Notes: generated by a model not told the origin, from the sequence alone. Counted from the first letter of the stretch, positions 15,746 to 25,540 are shown. The stretch is DNA of 64,000 nucleotides from Microcella pacifica (GCF_009371975.2 NZ_VIKT02000005.1:1-64000); one strand, 5' to 3'. Program-made: numbers and translations.

Positions 15746-17152
15746 ATGAACTCCACGCCATACGGCGCTGCACCCGGAACCCCCGACGACTCCCGCACGG
15801 CCGAACCCACGGGCGCACCGACCGCCGGCGCACCGACCGCCGGCGCCGCGCCGCAGTCCGCGCCCGCGGCCCCTGAGCACGCCGCCCCGGAGCAGACCAT
15901 ACCCCAGCAGCCCGCACCCCAGCACGTCGCGGCTCAGCAGCCCGCTCCCAAGCGCTCGGGCGCTCCCCTCATCGCCGCCCTCGCCGTGGGCGCCCTCATC
16001 GGCGGTGCCGCCGGGGGTGGCGTCGTCGCGGCAGTCATGTCGAACACTCCCTCGGTCGTCTCGGGCGTCACCGGCACGCCCTTGAGCATCAGCGTCAACG
16101 ACCCCGGCAATGCCACGCTCGTCACGAGCGTCGCCGCGACCGCGCTGCCCTCCATCGTGACCATCCAGGTGGCCGGCGGCGGAGCGAGCGGCAGCGGCTC
16201 GGGGGTCATCCTCAGCGACGACGGCTACATCATCACCAACTCGCACGTCGCCACTCTCGACGGCGCGACCTCCGACCCCGACCTGCGGGTGACCCTGAGC
16301 GACGGCCGCATCGTCGACGCGACGCTCGTCGGCGCCGACCCGCTCGCCGACCTCGCCGTCATCCAGGTCAGCGAGACCGACGGCCTCGTGCCGATCGAGT
16401 TCGCCGACTCCGACGCCCTCAACGTCGGCGACAACGCAATCGCCATCGGCGCGCCCCTCGGGCTCTCCAACACGGTCACGAACGGCATCATCTCGGCCCT
16501 CAACCGCTCCATCACCGTGCAGTCGTCGGCTGTGCCTGAGGCGCCTGGCGACTCGCTGCCCGACGGCGAGGATGCCCCCTTCGACTTCTGGAACTTCGAC
16601 AGCCCCGGTGACCCCGACGATCAGGAACTGCCGCCGCAGCGCCAATCGTCCACGATCTCGCTGCCGGTCATCCAGACCGACGCCGCCATCAACCCCGGCA
16701 ACTCGGGGGGCGCACTCCTCAACGACGAAGGCCAGCTCATCGGCATCAACGTCGCCATCGCCACAGCGGGCGGTTCAGGAGGCCAGGCCGGCAGCATCGG
16801 CGTGGGCTTCTCGATTCCCGCCAACTATGCGCAGCGCATCGCCACCGAGCTCATCGCCACGGGTACCGCGAGCCACGGGCTGCTCGGGGCGACCGTGACG
16901 AGCGCGGCGACATCTTCCGACAGCGATGTCGTCGGAGCGCTCATCGACGGCGTCTCGCCAGGAGGCGCCGCCGACATCGCGGGTCTGCGCTCCGGCGACG
17001 TCATCACGGTCTTCAACGGCGTTCCGATCACCGACCAGATCGACCTCACCGCCCAGGTGCGCGTGCTCGCCGGTGGAGAGAGCACGACGCTCGTCTATGT
17101 GCGCGACGGTGTCTCCGACGAGGTGACCGTCACGCTCGGCGAGCTCGGCTGA
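15746..17152 (+). CDS. HtrA/DegP-like membrane-anchored serine protease with PDZ domain
   Basis: This 468-residue protein has a Pro/Ala/Gln-rich cytoplasmic N terminus with a repeated GAPTAG segment (residues 23-34) and one membrane helix at about 74-98. A trypsin-like protease domain follows with His167 (TNSHV), Asp202 (ADLAV) and Ser320 (NPGNSGGAL), then a PDZ domain at about 370-465. HtrA proteases degrade or refold damaged exported proteins. An acidic insert at about 265-297 (DGEDAPFDFWNFD) is longer than usual for loops of this family. The start has AAAGGA 8 bases upstream. It follows two exported-protein genes, fitting an envelope role. Confidence 0.92.
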   Translation: MNSTPYGAAPGTPDDSRTAEPTGAPTAGAPTAGAAPQSAPAAPEHAAPEQTIPQQPAPQHVAAQQPAPKRSGAPLIAALAVGALIGGAAGGGVVAAVMSNTPSVVSGVTGTPLSISVNDPGNATLVTSVAATALPSIVTIQVAGGGASGSGSGVILSDDGYIITNSHVATLDGATSDPDLRVTLSDGRIVDATLVGADPLADLAVIQVSETDGLVPIEFADSDALNVGDNAIAIGAPLGLSNTVTNGIISALNRSITVQSSAVPEAPGDSLPDGEDAPFDFWNFDSPGDPDDQELPPQRQSSTISLPVIQTDAAINPGNSGGALLNDEGQLIGINVAIATAGGSGGQAGSIGVGFSIPANYAQRIATELIATGTASHGLLGATVTSAATSSDSDVVGALIDGVSPGGAADIAGLRSGDVITVFNGVPITDQIDLTAQVRVLAGGESTTLVYVRDGVSDEVTVTLGELG

Positions 17153-17171
17153 CCCGCTAGCCTCGGGAGCT

Positions 17172-18221
17172 ATGGCGCCCTCCGAGACCGCACCCCCCGG
17201 CGTGAGCTACGTCATGCCGGTGTTCAACGAGGCCGCCTACATCGACGACGCGGTGACGAGCGTGCTCGCCCAGCAATACGAGGGAGAGCAGGAGCTCGTC
17301 ATCGCGCTCGGCCCGTCGACGGACGGCACGAGCGAGCGCGTGCGCGCCCTCGCCGAGCAGGATGCGCGCATCCGCATCGTCGAGAACCCCGAGATGGCCA
17401 TCCCCATCGGCCTCAATCGCGCCATCCGCGCCGCGCACCACGACGTCATCGTGCGCGTCGACGCCCACACCGAGCTCGACCCGCTCTACACCGCGGTCGG
17501 AGTGGCCACCCTCCAGCGCACGCGAGCGGCGAGCGTCGGCGGGGTCATGGTCGCCACCGGCCGCGGGCGGCTGCAGTCCGCGATCGCCCGCGCCTACAAC
17601 AGCCGACTCGGCCTGGGCGGCGGTCCGTACCACGGCGGCGCCTCCGAGGGCCCGGCCGAGAGCGCGTACCTCGGGCTCATGCGCCGCGAGCCCCTCGAGG
17701 CTGTCGGGCTGTACGACGAAGGCCTCAAGCGCGGCGAGGACTGGGAGCTCAACCTGCGCCTGCGCCGAGCGGGGCACCTCGTGTGGCTCGATCCGCAGCT
17801 GCAGGTCGTCTACTGGCCCCGCGACACATGGGCGAAGCTCGCCCGGCAGTTCACCGCCACCGGCATCTGGCGCGGCGAGCTCGTGCGTCGCGCGGGAGGC
17901 CGTCACCCGCTGCGGTACTTCGCACCGCCGGCCCTCCTCGTGGCGAGCGCGCTGAGCCTCGTGCTGCTCGTGCTCGAACTGACCAGAATCGTGACGGGCC
18001 CGCTCGCCCTCGTACTCTCCCTCGTCTACCTCGCGCCCGTGCTCTACGCTGCCCTGCTCCTGGCTCTGCTACTCCTGCGCTCGAGCGGCGAACGGCTGCG
18101 CGACCGCGCGACCTTCGCCATGGTCATCGCCGTCATGCACTACAGCTGGGGTGCGGGCTTCCTGCGCGGCGTGCTCCTCGGGGCGCGCGACGCCGTCGAC
18201 CGCTCCCGCATCGAGTCGTAG
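17172..18221 (+). CDS. Glycosyltransferase family 2 (ExoA-like), membrane-associated
   Basis: The 349-residue protein has an N-terminal GT-A fold with VSYVMPVFNEAAYIDD, the metal-binding RVDAH motif (a DXD variant), GEDWELNLRLRRAG near the acceptor site, and about three membrane helices from residue 255 on. The RVDAH form and C-terminal helices match ExoA-type enzymes that build exopolysaccharide on lipid carriers. It opens the wall-polymer cluster that runs to 25460. TAGCCT (17158-17163) is 8 bases before ATG 17172. It converges on the CDP-glycerol transferase gene. Confidence 0.87.
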   Translation: MAPSETAPPGVSYVMPVFNEAAYIDDAVTSVLAQQYEGEQELVIALGPSTDGTSERVRALAEQDARIRIVENPEMAIPIGLNRAIRAAHHDVIVRVDAHTELDPLYTAVGVATLQRTRAASVGGVMVATGRGRLQSAIARAYNSRLGLGGGPYHGGASEGPAESAYLGLMRREPLEAVGLYDEGLKRGEDWELNLRLRRAGHLVWLDPQLQVVYWPRDTWAKLARQFTATGIWRGELVRRAGGRHPLRYFAPPALLVASALSLVLLVLELTRIVTGPLALVLSLVYLAPVLYAALLLALLLLRSSGERLRDRATFAMVIAVMHYSWGAGFLRGVLLGARDAVDRSRIES

Positions 18222-18247
18222 GGCGCGCGTCGCCGAGCTGTGCGCGC

Positions 18248-21006
18248 TCAGTCGAGCAGGCCTTCGGCGAGGATGCGCGCCACGACCCGCTCGCCCGCGC
18301 GGCCGTCGTCGAGGGGCGTGAAGCGCTCGCGCCACGCGGCGCGCTGCGACGGCAGCGTGCCAGAGCTGCTCGCGTCGATCGCGTCGAGCAGAGCATCCCG
18401 TGACGCGACGACGGGGCCGGGAGCGTCCGTCGTGACGTCGAAGTAGAAGCCGCGAAGCTCGTCGGCGTAGCGGTCGAGGTCGGGGGTGAAGAGGATGACC
18501 GGGGTGTCGGTGGCCGCGAGGTCGAACATGATCGAGGAGTAGTCGGTCACGACGACGTCGGCGGCGAGCAGCAGATCCGCCACATCGGGGTAGGTCGTCG
18601 CGTCGATGATGCCCGGCCCGTCGAGGTCGCGGCCGAACCGGAGTGTGCGACTGTGGCCGCGCACGACGAGCACCGCACGCGGGTCGCGCTCGCGCAGCTC
18701 GGCGGCGAAGCTCGGCAGGTCGAGGTAGTCGACGAGCTCGGTGCGGTCGTCGCGCCAGGTGGGCGCGTAGAGCACGGCGCGGTCCTGCGCCTGCAGTCCC
18801 AGGCGGGCGCGCACCCCCGCGCGGTCGCCGGCGATGAGTGTGTCGCTGCGCGGGTAGCCCTCCACCCACAGCGGGCCGCGGAACGCGTACGCCCGACGCA
18901 GGATGCTCGCCGCGTACTCGTTCTGGGCGAGCAGAATGCTCCACCGAGCGCTCTCGCGCCGCACGGCGATGCGCGTGCGCAGGCCCACGCGGTCCCGATC
19001 GAGGGCGAGGCGCTTGAGCATCGTGCCGTGCCACGTCTGCAGTACGGTCTGGTGCGGCCGGGGCATCCACCGCTTGCGCAGCCAGTCGTTGACGACGAGC
19101 ACGCGCGCGTCGGCGCGCACGCGCCACCACTCGGCCGAGCCCTCGACGATCGGCACCGCCCCTCCGGGTACGGCGATCGAGCGGTCGACGACCGACCAGT
19201 AGCGCGTCACGTCGGGCCTGATGCGGGCGAGCTCGCGGTCGATCGCGAGCGGATTGCACGCGACCGTCTGGCTGTAGAAGCTCTCGAAGAACACGGCGGT
19301 CTCAGGGCGAGCGGCGCGGCGGCGGTAGTCGCGCTCGAGGCGCTTCTGGGCGGATGCTCCGCGCTCGTCCTCCCGCAGCGGAGGCTCGACGCGCAGCAGC
19401 AGGGTGCCGTCCTCGGCGAGCAGCCGTGCGCGCAGAAGCTCCTGGTCGAGCGGCGGCGGCACCTCGGCGTGCACCGCCGCGCGGGCCGTGCGCGGCGATC
19501 CCTCGAGCACGGTCTCGAGCCGGTAGTCGCCCGACCGCGGCGGCAGGCACGCCGCACCCCAGCGCTCCCCGAGCAGCGGGAAGGTCGCCGTGAACGACTC
19601 GCCGTCCTGCTCCACGACCCCCGCGATCGTGTGGCGGGAGCCGGCGAGCGCGAGGTCGAGCATCCTCGTCGCGGAGCGTCCCCGCACGCGCAGGCACGGT
19701 GCACCCTGGGCGGGGGGGGGGCCCCCCGCGGGCCCCCCACGGCGGGGGTCGCGGTGTCGGTGGCGTGCTCGCCGAGCAGGGTGAGCACCGCGTCGAGCAC
19801 GCGCCCGGTGGCCCGACCGTCGAGCAGATCGACGTGCTCGTCGCGCAACCAGGCCGCGTGCGCGAGCGCTGCGGCCCGACCCTCCCCGAGCGCGGCGTCG
19901 AGACGCTCGAGCGCCTCCGCCCACGTCGTGGCCGGGTCGCCCCCGCTGAACTCGCGGTACGGCGTGTACAGCCCGCGCGTCGCCAGGTACCGTGCGAGGT
20001 CCGGCGCGAAGAACACCGTCGGCACACCGCCGATCGCCGCATCGAAGGCGATCGACGAGTAGTCGGTCACGACCACATCGGCGGCGGGCAGCACCGGCGT
20101 CACATCGGTGAGCACGTCGCTGCCGAGCAGGCGGATGCGCGGCGACTGCTGCGCCCCCGCCGCGTACGAGCCCGCCCCGAGCGGGTGGGAGCGGATGAGC
20201 AGCACAGCGCCGGCGCGGTCGGCCCAGGCCGCGATGGCCTGCCACTCGTCGCGGGTGGGGATCGCGGCATCCTCATCGCCGTCCCGCCACGTCGGCGCGT
20301 ACAGCACGACCGGGCCCTCCTCGGGCAGTGCACCGCAGGCGTCGGCGACCGTCGCGCGGGCGCGCACGCGGCGCTCGTCGGTCGTGCCGCGCAGCAGCAC
20401 GTCGTCACGGGGGTCGCCCGAGACGAGGATGCGCGCCGCATCGAGCCCGAACGCGCTGCGGATGCGGCCCGCCACGAGCGCCGACGCGACCGGGAAGAGC
20501 GCGATCTGCGCCCCGGCCCGGCGGTACAGCGCGCGCATGAGGCGGCCGACCCCGGGCAGGGACCCGATGAGAGGCAAGCGCAGAGCGGCCGCCGAATCGA
20601 GGTGGAGCCTCTTGAGCGGGATGCCGTGCCACAGCTGCACGACGCGCGCGCCGCTCACCCCGAAGCGGTTGACGTCTCCGAAGCCGTGGGTCACGACAGC
20701 GACACCCGCGCGCAGCGTCGCCCACAGGCCGCGCGGCCCCCGCTTGGGCAGGGCGCGCATGCCGCGCGCCCGCGCCGCGTCGAGCTCAGCGCGACTCGAC
20801 GCGAGCCACGTGAGCCGCCGCTCGGGCTGGCGCTCGCGCGCGAGGTCGTGCAGCGCGAGCGCACCCTCGCCGAGACCGGCTCCCGAGCCGAGCACCCACT
20901 GGCGGGGGCTGCGCGGCACGAGGACAGCGACGAGCGCCCCGAGCGCGTAGAGCGGGGCGCGGGCGAGCACGCGCGCGTTGCCGGCGCTGAACGTGAAGCG
21001 GGCCAT
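18248..21006 (-). CDS. Two-domain CDP-glycerol glycerophosphotransferase-like protein, frameshifted
   Basis: Two adjacent frames each encode a full Glyphos_transf (CDP-glycerol/ribitol phosphotransferase) domain. The first runs from ATG 21006 (GHGIPLKRL-like QLWHGIPLKRL, YAPTWRDG, VVTDYSSIAFD) to about 19725. The second continues in another frame from about 19720 to the stop at 18248 (QTWHGTMLKRL, YAPTWRDD, VVTDYSSIMFD), with a beta-rich linker between. The switch falls at a run of ten G followed by six C on the plus strand (19712-19727). Adding one base or removing two there would restore a protein of about 918 residues. These enzymes add polyol phosphate units to teichoic acids at the inner membrane. 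A sequencing error and phase variation are both possible. Confidence 0.8.
19712..19727. repeat. G10-C6 homopolymer tract at the frameshift
   Basis: Ten G residues (19712-19721) are followed directly by six C, inside the transferase coding region. A second C6 run lies at 19733-19738. Runs of this length are rare elsewhere in the window and coincide exactly with the point where the reading frame must change. Confidence 0.8.
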
Positions 21007-21116
21007 CCCGAGAGATTCTGTCACCTCGCGCCTGCGCCGCACACAGTTGCGAACAAGTCGGTAACGGTGTGGCCGAATCGTCAGGGGCGCTGCAGAGGCG
21101 CTGGGAGGATGGACTC

Positions 21117-22415
21117 ATGGGGCTCTGGGGGCAGGCAAAGGCAGCGCGGCGCATCGCGCGCAACCTTCTGCGCTCGCGCCGCAACCGCGCCCTGCTCGCC
21201 GAGCGGCTCGAGGGCGTGACGCCTCCCGACCCCGGGTCGATCGAGATCGCCGTGTACTTCGCCGACACGCGCGTGAACCTGTACCAGATCAGGCAGTGGT
21301 ACGCGCCGCTCGCCGAGCTCGCGCGCGAGCATCCGGTCGCCATCATCAGTCGCAGCCCCGGCACGATGATGACGCTCCTCGATGAGGCGCCCGTGCCTGC
21401 CGTCTACCTGCGCAGGGTGACCGACCTCGAGCGCTTCGTCGCCGAGCAGCCCCTGCGCCTCGTGCTCTACGTGAACCAGAACACCAAGAACTTCCAGATG
21501 TTCCGGTACGGCCGCATGTGGCACGTGTTCGTCAACCACGGCGAGTCAGACAAGATGTACATGACGACCAACCAGTACAAGGCCTACGACTACGCCTTCG
21601 TCGCCGGTCAGGCCGCCAAGGATCGCCTCGCGCGCAAGCTGTGGAACTACGACCTCGATCGCCGCGTGCTCGAGATCGGGCGACCGCAGGCCGACCACTT
21701 CGCCGGCCAGCTGCCGTTCACCCCCGACGACCGCACGGTCGTGCTCTACGCGCCGACCTGGGAGGGCGACCGCCCGGCCGCCGCGTACGGCTCGATCGCG
21801 AGCCACGGGGAGAGGCTCGTGGATGCTCTGCTCGCGACCGGCCGCCACCGCGTCATCTACCGGCCGCACCCGCGCAGCGGTGTCGTCGACCGCGGGTATC
21901 GCGCGGCGCACCAGCGCATCGTCGCGGCCCTCGCACAGGCGAACGCCGCCGACCCTTCCGCCCACCACCTCTACGACTCGGGCTCGTCGCTCGGCTGGCA
22001 GCTCGTCGCAGCCGATGTCGCCATCACCGACATCTCGGCGATGGTCTACGACCGACTCGCGACCGGCAAGCCGCTCATCGTCGCGCGACCGGCCTCGGCT
22101 GCCGCCGAGATCGACGAGTCGGGCTACCTGAGCGCGTGCGAGTGGCTGAGCGCCGAGCAGGCCGATCAGATCGTGCCGCTCGTCGACCACGTGCTCACGA
22201 GCCCGGAGGCGCACGATGCACTCACCGCCTGGGTCACGCGGTACTTCGGTGACACGACGCCGGGTGCGGCGACGGCGCGGTTCCATGCCGCCGTGGAGAC
22301 CCTCATCGATGAGTGGGAGCGTGCGGCGGCGGCGCACGCCGCCGACCCCATCACGAGCGAGTCTGACCCCCTCGATGACCTGGAAGACGAAGACGCCGTT
22401 CCGGGCGAGGACTGA
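21117..22415 (+). CDS. CDP-glycerol glycerophosphotransferase-family protein
   Basis: The 432-residue single-domain protein has a basic N-terminal helix (about 1-30), the family's VFVNHGESDKMY in place of the usual HG-x-PxK motif, YAPTWEGDRP, RPHPRSG and ITDISAMVYDR near the C terminus. The acidic tail ends DLEDEDAVPGED. ATG 21117 has GGGAGGA 7 bases upstream and is preferred over an in-frame GTG at 21069. It is divergent from the two-domain transferase and probably acts in the same wall-polymer pathway. The last 65 bases overlap the convergent gene at 22351. Confidence 0.85.
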   Translation: MGLWGQAKAARRIARNLLRSRRNRALLAERLEGVTPPDPGSIEIAVYFADTRVNLYQIRQWYAPLAELAREHPVAIISRSPGTMMTLLDEAPVPAVYLRRVTDLERFVAEQPLRLVLYVNQNTKNFQMFRYGRMWHVFVNHGESDKMYMTTNQYKAYDYAFVAGQAAKDRLARKLWNYDLDRRVLEIGRPQADHFAGQLPFTPDDRTVVLYAPTWEGDRPAAAYGSIASHGERLVDALLATGRHRVIYRPHPRSGVVDRGYRAAHQRIVAALAQANAADPSAHHLYDSGSSLGWQLVAADVAITDISAMVYDRLATGKPLIVARPASAAAEIDESGYLSACEWLSAEQADQIVPLVDHVLTSPEAHDALTAWVTRYFGDTTPGAATARFHAAVETLIDEWERAAAAHAADPITSESDPLDDLEDEDAVPGED

Positions 22416-23130
22416 TCGCCTCGAGCTCGGCCACCCAGGCGAGCGGTGCCGGCCCGAACGCCTGACGTGCGGCGGTGACGACGCGACCGCCGATGATGCG
22501 GTTGCTCGTGCCGCCGATGACGGCGCCGATGCCGAACGGGATGAAGCGGCCGGCCATGCCGGCTCCCTGCGCGACGGCGAAGCGCTTGGCCAGTTGCTCG
22601 CGCAACGCCCTGTTGAGGTAGCTCGTGACCGCCTTCGGCATGGTCGCGGTGATCGTCTCTCCCCAGTACTCGACTCGGTCGCCGCTGCGCGTGCCGGCCT
22701 GTCGCAGGAACTGCTCGAGGAGCTCCTTGCCCGGCCCACCCAGCAGCAGCGCCATGACGAGGGTGTGGGCGCGCTCCTCGTCGTCGACGACGATGCCGTG
22801 AATCTCGGCGACCGATTGGGCGAACAGCGCCGTCATCTCGAAGAACAGCACCGTCTCGGCGCCGATGACGGTGAGGGTGATCGCGGTGCCGACCCCGGGA
22901 ATGACCGAGGCTCCGCCGCTGCCGGCGCCGCTCAGGGTGACGCTCGTGAGGAAGCGCTTCTCGAGAATGCGCACGACCTGCTCGGGGGACGCGGCCGGGT
23001 GCTGACGGCGGATGCTGCGGATGTGCGCGAGCACGGCAGGGCGCTGCGCCGACATGGCGGCGCGCAGACCGCGGATGAGCGCGGGATCGGCGTGAGCCCG
23101 GGGCTCGTCGTCGTGCGGTACCAGGCTCAC
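22351..23130 (-). CDS. EcsC-like protein of unknown function
   Basis: The 259-residue protein has a helical N terminus, then a glycine-rich amphipathic stretch with GAGSGGASVIPGVGTAI and a possible membrane helix (TLTVIGAETVLFFEMTALFA), and a second G-rich hydrophobic segment (FIPFGIGAVIGGTSNRIIGG). This layout resembles the EcsC family, named after a protein linked to an ABC transporter in Bacillus. GTG 23130 overlaps the exporter ATPase stop (GTGA), so it is translated with the transporter. A role in export of the wall polymer is inferred from position only. Confidence 0.65.
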   Translation of the reverse strand: MSLVPHDDEPRAHADPALIRGLRAAMSAQRPAVLAHIRSIRRQHPAASPEQVVRILEKRFLTSVTLSGAGSGGASVIPGVGTAITLTVIGAETVLFFEMTALFAQSVAEIHGIVVDDEERAHTLVMALLLGGPGKELLEQFLRQAGTRSGDRVEYWGETITATMPKAVTSYLNRALREQLAKRFAVAQGAGMAGRFIPFGIGAVIGGTSNRIIGGRVVTAARQAFGPAPLAWVAELEAISPRPERRLRLPGHRGGQTRS

Positions 23131-23888
23131 GTCACGCTCCCATAGTCGGCGTCGTATGCGGCGAGAACCTCGCCGATCGGACCGTCGAGCTTGAGTTCGC
23201 CCTTGTCGAGGTAGAGCCCGCGCGTGCAGAACCGCTTCAGGTCGCGCTCGTTGTGCGATACGAAGAAGAGGGTGCGGCCGGCCGAGAGCAGCTCGTCGAT
23301 GCGCCGATAGCACTTGGCGCGGAAGGCCTTGTCGCCGACCGCGAGCACCTCGTCCACGAGCAGGATCGGCTCTTCAAGCCGTGAGATGACCGCGAACGCG
23401 AGCCGCACCTTCATGCCGCTCGACAGGTGCTTGTACGGGGTGCCGACGAAGTCGCGCAGCTCGGCGAAGTCGATGATCTCGTCGTAGCGCGCGACGATCT
23501 CGGCCCGGGGCATCCCGTGCAGGCCCGCCGTGAGGAATACGTTCTCGCGCACCGTCAGGTCGTCGACGAACCCGCCCGTGATCTCGATGAGGGGGGCGAC
23601 GCCGCCGTGCACCTCCACGGTGCCCTCGTCGGGCAGCATGACTCCGGCCACGAGCTTGAGCAGGGTCGACTTGCCCTGGCCGTTGCGGCCCACGACGCCG
23701 ATGGCCTCGCCTTCGTGCACGGTGACGTCGACGCCGCGCAGCGCCCAGAACTCCCCGGGGCGTGCGCGGCGGTCACGGCCGGCGAACAGGTCCTTGAACG
23801 ATCGCCGTCCTGTGCGGTTGCGACGGAACCGGATGCCCGCTCCGCTGGCCCGGATGACGGGCGCGCTCGTCGACTCGGTCGTCTCCAT
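23127..23888 (-). CDS. Polysaccharide/teichoic acid ABC exporter, ATP-binding protein (TagH/Wzt-like)
   Basis: The 253-residue ATPase has Walker A VVGRNGQGKST, the signature HLSSGMKVRLAFAV and Walker B ILLVDEVLAVGD. The LSSGM and VDEVLAVGD forms are specific to TagH/Wzt/KpsT-type exporters of polysaccharides and teichoic acids. It lacks the long C-terminal sugar-binding domain of some Wzt proteins. Its ATG (23886-23888) shares one base with the permease stop, so they form one complex from one mRNA. It likely flips the polymer made by the neighbouring transferases. Confidence 0.92.
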   Translation of the reverse strand: METTESTSAPVIRASGAGIRFRRNRTGRRSFKDLFAGRDRRARPGEFWALRGVDVTVHEGEAIGVVGRNGQGKSTLLKLVAGVMLPDEGTVEVHGGVAPLIEITGGFVDDLTVRENVFLTAGLHGMPRAEIVARYDEIIDFAELRDFVGTPYKHLSSGMKVRLAFAVISRLEEPILLVDEVLAVGDKAFRAKCYRRIDELLSAGRTLFFVSHNERDLKRFCTRGLYLDKGELKLDGPIGEVLAAYDADYGSVT

Positions 23889-24685
23889 CAGATCTCCTTG
23901 AGCACTGAGCGCACCATGCGCCGGAAGACGAGAATGCCCGCACCCAGGAAGAGCAGACTCATCGCCGCAGCGATGAGGACGGCCGTTGCATCGACCTGCT
24001 CGGGGAAGAAGCTCGCCCGGTACAGCGAGATGATGCCCGCCAGCGGGTTGAACGACGCCCACAGGTCGAGGCCGCCCGGTAGGTCGGAGAGGCCGTAGAT
24101 GATGGGCGAGCCGTAGAACAGGAAGCGCAGGATGAGCTTGACCGCACGCTCGAGATCGCGGAAGAAGACGACGAGCGGGGCGATCATGAGGGCCAGCCCC
24201 ACCGTGAGCACGGTCTGCATCAGCACCGCGAGCGGCAACCACAAGACACCCCAGGTGAGCGTCGCGCCGAAGATGATCGCGAAGACGACGATGACAGGGA
24301 TGCTCGCGAGAAACTCGATGCCCTTGGCGAGCACGATGCGGGTGACCCACACCGTGTGGGGGATGCGCGTGGAGCGCACGAGCTTCGCGTCTTTGATGAA
24401 GGCGCGCGTCGCGTCGCCCACGGCGCCGTTGAACCACATCCAGGGCAGCAGGCCGGCCAGCAGGAACACGATGTACGGTTCCGCGCCGATCGAGCGCTGC
24501 ACGATCTGCGTGAAGACGAACCAGTAGATGACCGCCATGACGAGCGGCTCGAGCACCGACCAGAAGTAGCCGAGGAACGATGTCGAGTACCGCACGCGCA
24601 GGTCGCGACTCGTGAGCAGCCAGAGCGACTGGCGATACGCCTCGGAGCGCGAACGCGCGCGGCGCGGAGGGAGGGCGGTGGTCAC
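23888..24685 (-). CDS. Polysaccharide/teichoic acid ABC exporter, permease (TagG/Wzm-like)
   Basis: This 265-residue ABC-2 type membrane protein has about six helices. The cytoplasmic start SRDLRVRYSTSFLGYFWSVLEPL and the region WMWFNGAVGDATRAFIKDAKLVR are typical of TagG/Wzm permeases, as is the C-terminal YRASFFPEQ segment before the last helices. GTG 24685 has TACCGT 7 bases upstream (24693-24698), so this gene pair may have its own leaderless promoter in addition to read-through from the cytidylyltransferase gene. Confidence 0.9.
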   Translation of the reverse strand: MTTALPPRRARSRSEAYRQSLWLLTSRDLRVRYSTSFLGYFWSVLEPLVMAVIYWFVFTQIVQRSIGAEPYIVFLLAGLLPWMWFNGAVGDATRAFIKDAKLVRSTRIPHTVWVTRIVLAKGIEFLASIPVIVVFAIIFGATLTWGVLWLPLAVLMQTVLTVGLALMIAPLVVFFRDLERAVKLILRFLFYGSPIIYGLSDLPGGLDLWASFNPLAGIISLYRASFFPEQVDATAVLIAAAMSLLFLGAGILVFRRMVRSVLKEI

Positions 24686-24767
24686 GCGGTCAACGGTAGT
24701 CGTACCACCGCGTGCCGGGGTGGAGGGGACCGCCGGCGGAGGCGGAGGGGAGGGCGGCCCCGATCGC

Positions 24768-25460
24768 TCAGACGAAGAGGTTGGCGCGCTCGAGGTCTTC
24801 GGCGAAGTCGACCTCGACGGCGTACAGGTCGCTGATGTCGACCGGCTCGATGCGCACGCGATCGTGCTCGATCGCGAGCTCGATGCCGCGCTCGAAGTAG
24901 TCCTGGTCGGCGCAGCGGGTGAGGTGGTGCACGAGCGCAGCCTTGTCGCGGCTCGAGACGTAGTTGATGCCCACAGCCTCGCCGAGCCCGCCGACGACGG
25001 TCTTGGAGAGCTTCTCGATGAAGCCCTCGGCATCGACCGTGTACTTGACCTCCTCGTCGCTCACCGTGGAGGTGTTGACGCTCACGAAGGAGCGGTCGGC
25101 GTGCACGAGCTCGGCGGAACGGACGAGGGCCTGCGGGTCGAAGACGACATCGCCGTTCATCCACAGCACTCCGTGCTTGCCGGTGGCCTTGAGGGCACGC
25201 AGCAGGCTCTTGGAGGTGTTGGTCTGGTCGTACTGCTCGTTGTACACGTACTCGACGTCGGGGAACGCGTCGATGATGTGCTCGAGCTTGTAGCCGACGA
25301 CGGTCGTGATGGTCACATCGGTGCCGAACGCGGCACGGATGTTGTCGTGCTGCTGGCCCATGATGGTGCGGCCGTCGCTGAGCTCGGTGAGCGGCTTGGG
25401 AAGCTCGCGGCCGAGGCGGCTGCCCATGCCCGCGGCGAGGATGACGATCTGAGTGGTCAT
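24768..25460 (-). CDS. LicC-like nucleotidyltransferase (phosphocholine/polyol cytidylyltransferase family)
   Basis: The 230-residue protein has the N-terminal nucleotide-binding signature ILAAGMGSRLGRELPKPL, TNTSKSLLRAL, the metal-binding WMNGDVVFD and a C-terminal LYAVEVDFAEDLERAN. This is the pattern of LicC-type CTP:phosphocholine cytidylyltransferases; related proteins activate other phospho-alcohols for teichoic acid decoration. The position beside the exporter genes supports a role in supplying a CDP-activated precursor (inference). A promoter with TAAAAT lies 52 bases upstream. Confidence 0.85.
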   Translation of the reverse strand: MTTQIVILAAGMGSRLGRELPKPLTELSDGRTIMGQQHDNIRAAFGTDVTITTVVGYKLEHIIDAFPDVEYVYNEQYDQTNTSKSLLRALKATGKHGVLWMNGDVVFDPQALVRSAELVHADRSFVSVNTSTVSDEEVKYTVDAEGFIEKLSKTVVGGLGEAVGINYVSSRDKAALVHHLTRCADQDYFERGIELAIEHDRVRIEPVDISDLYAVEVDFAEDLERANLFV

Positions 25461-25511
25461 AAGAGATGCTCCTGGTGTAGTCGAAAGGGACACACCGTTG
25501 TGCACCCCTCG

Positions 25512-25540
25512 ATTTTAGCGGCGCGACGTTGAATCGTCAC
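25512..25540 (-). promoter_or_regulatory. Promoter of the cytidylyltransferase-exporter genes
   Basis: On the minus strand, GTGACG (25535-25540) and TAAAAT (25512-25517) are 17 bases apart, 51 bases upstream of ATG 25460. TAAAAT is close to the consensus -10 and stands out in this GC-rich sequence. Confidence 0.55.
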
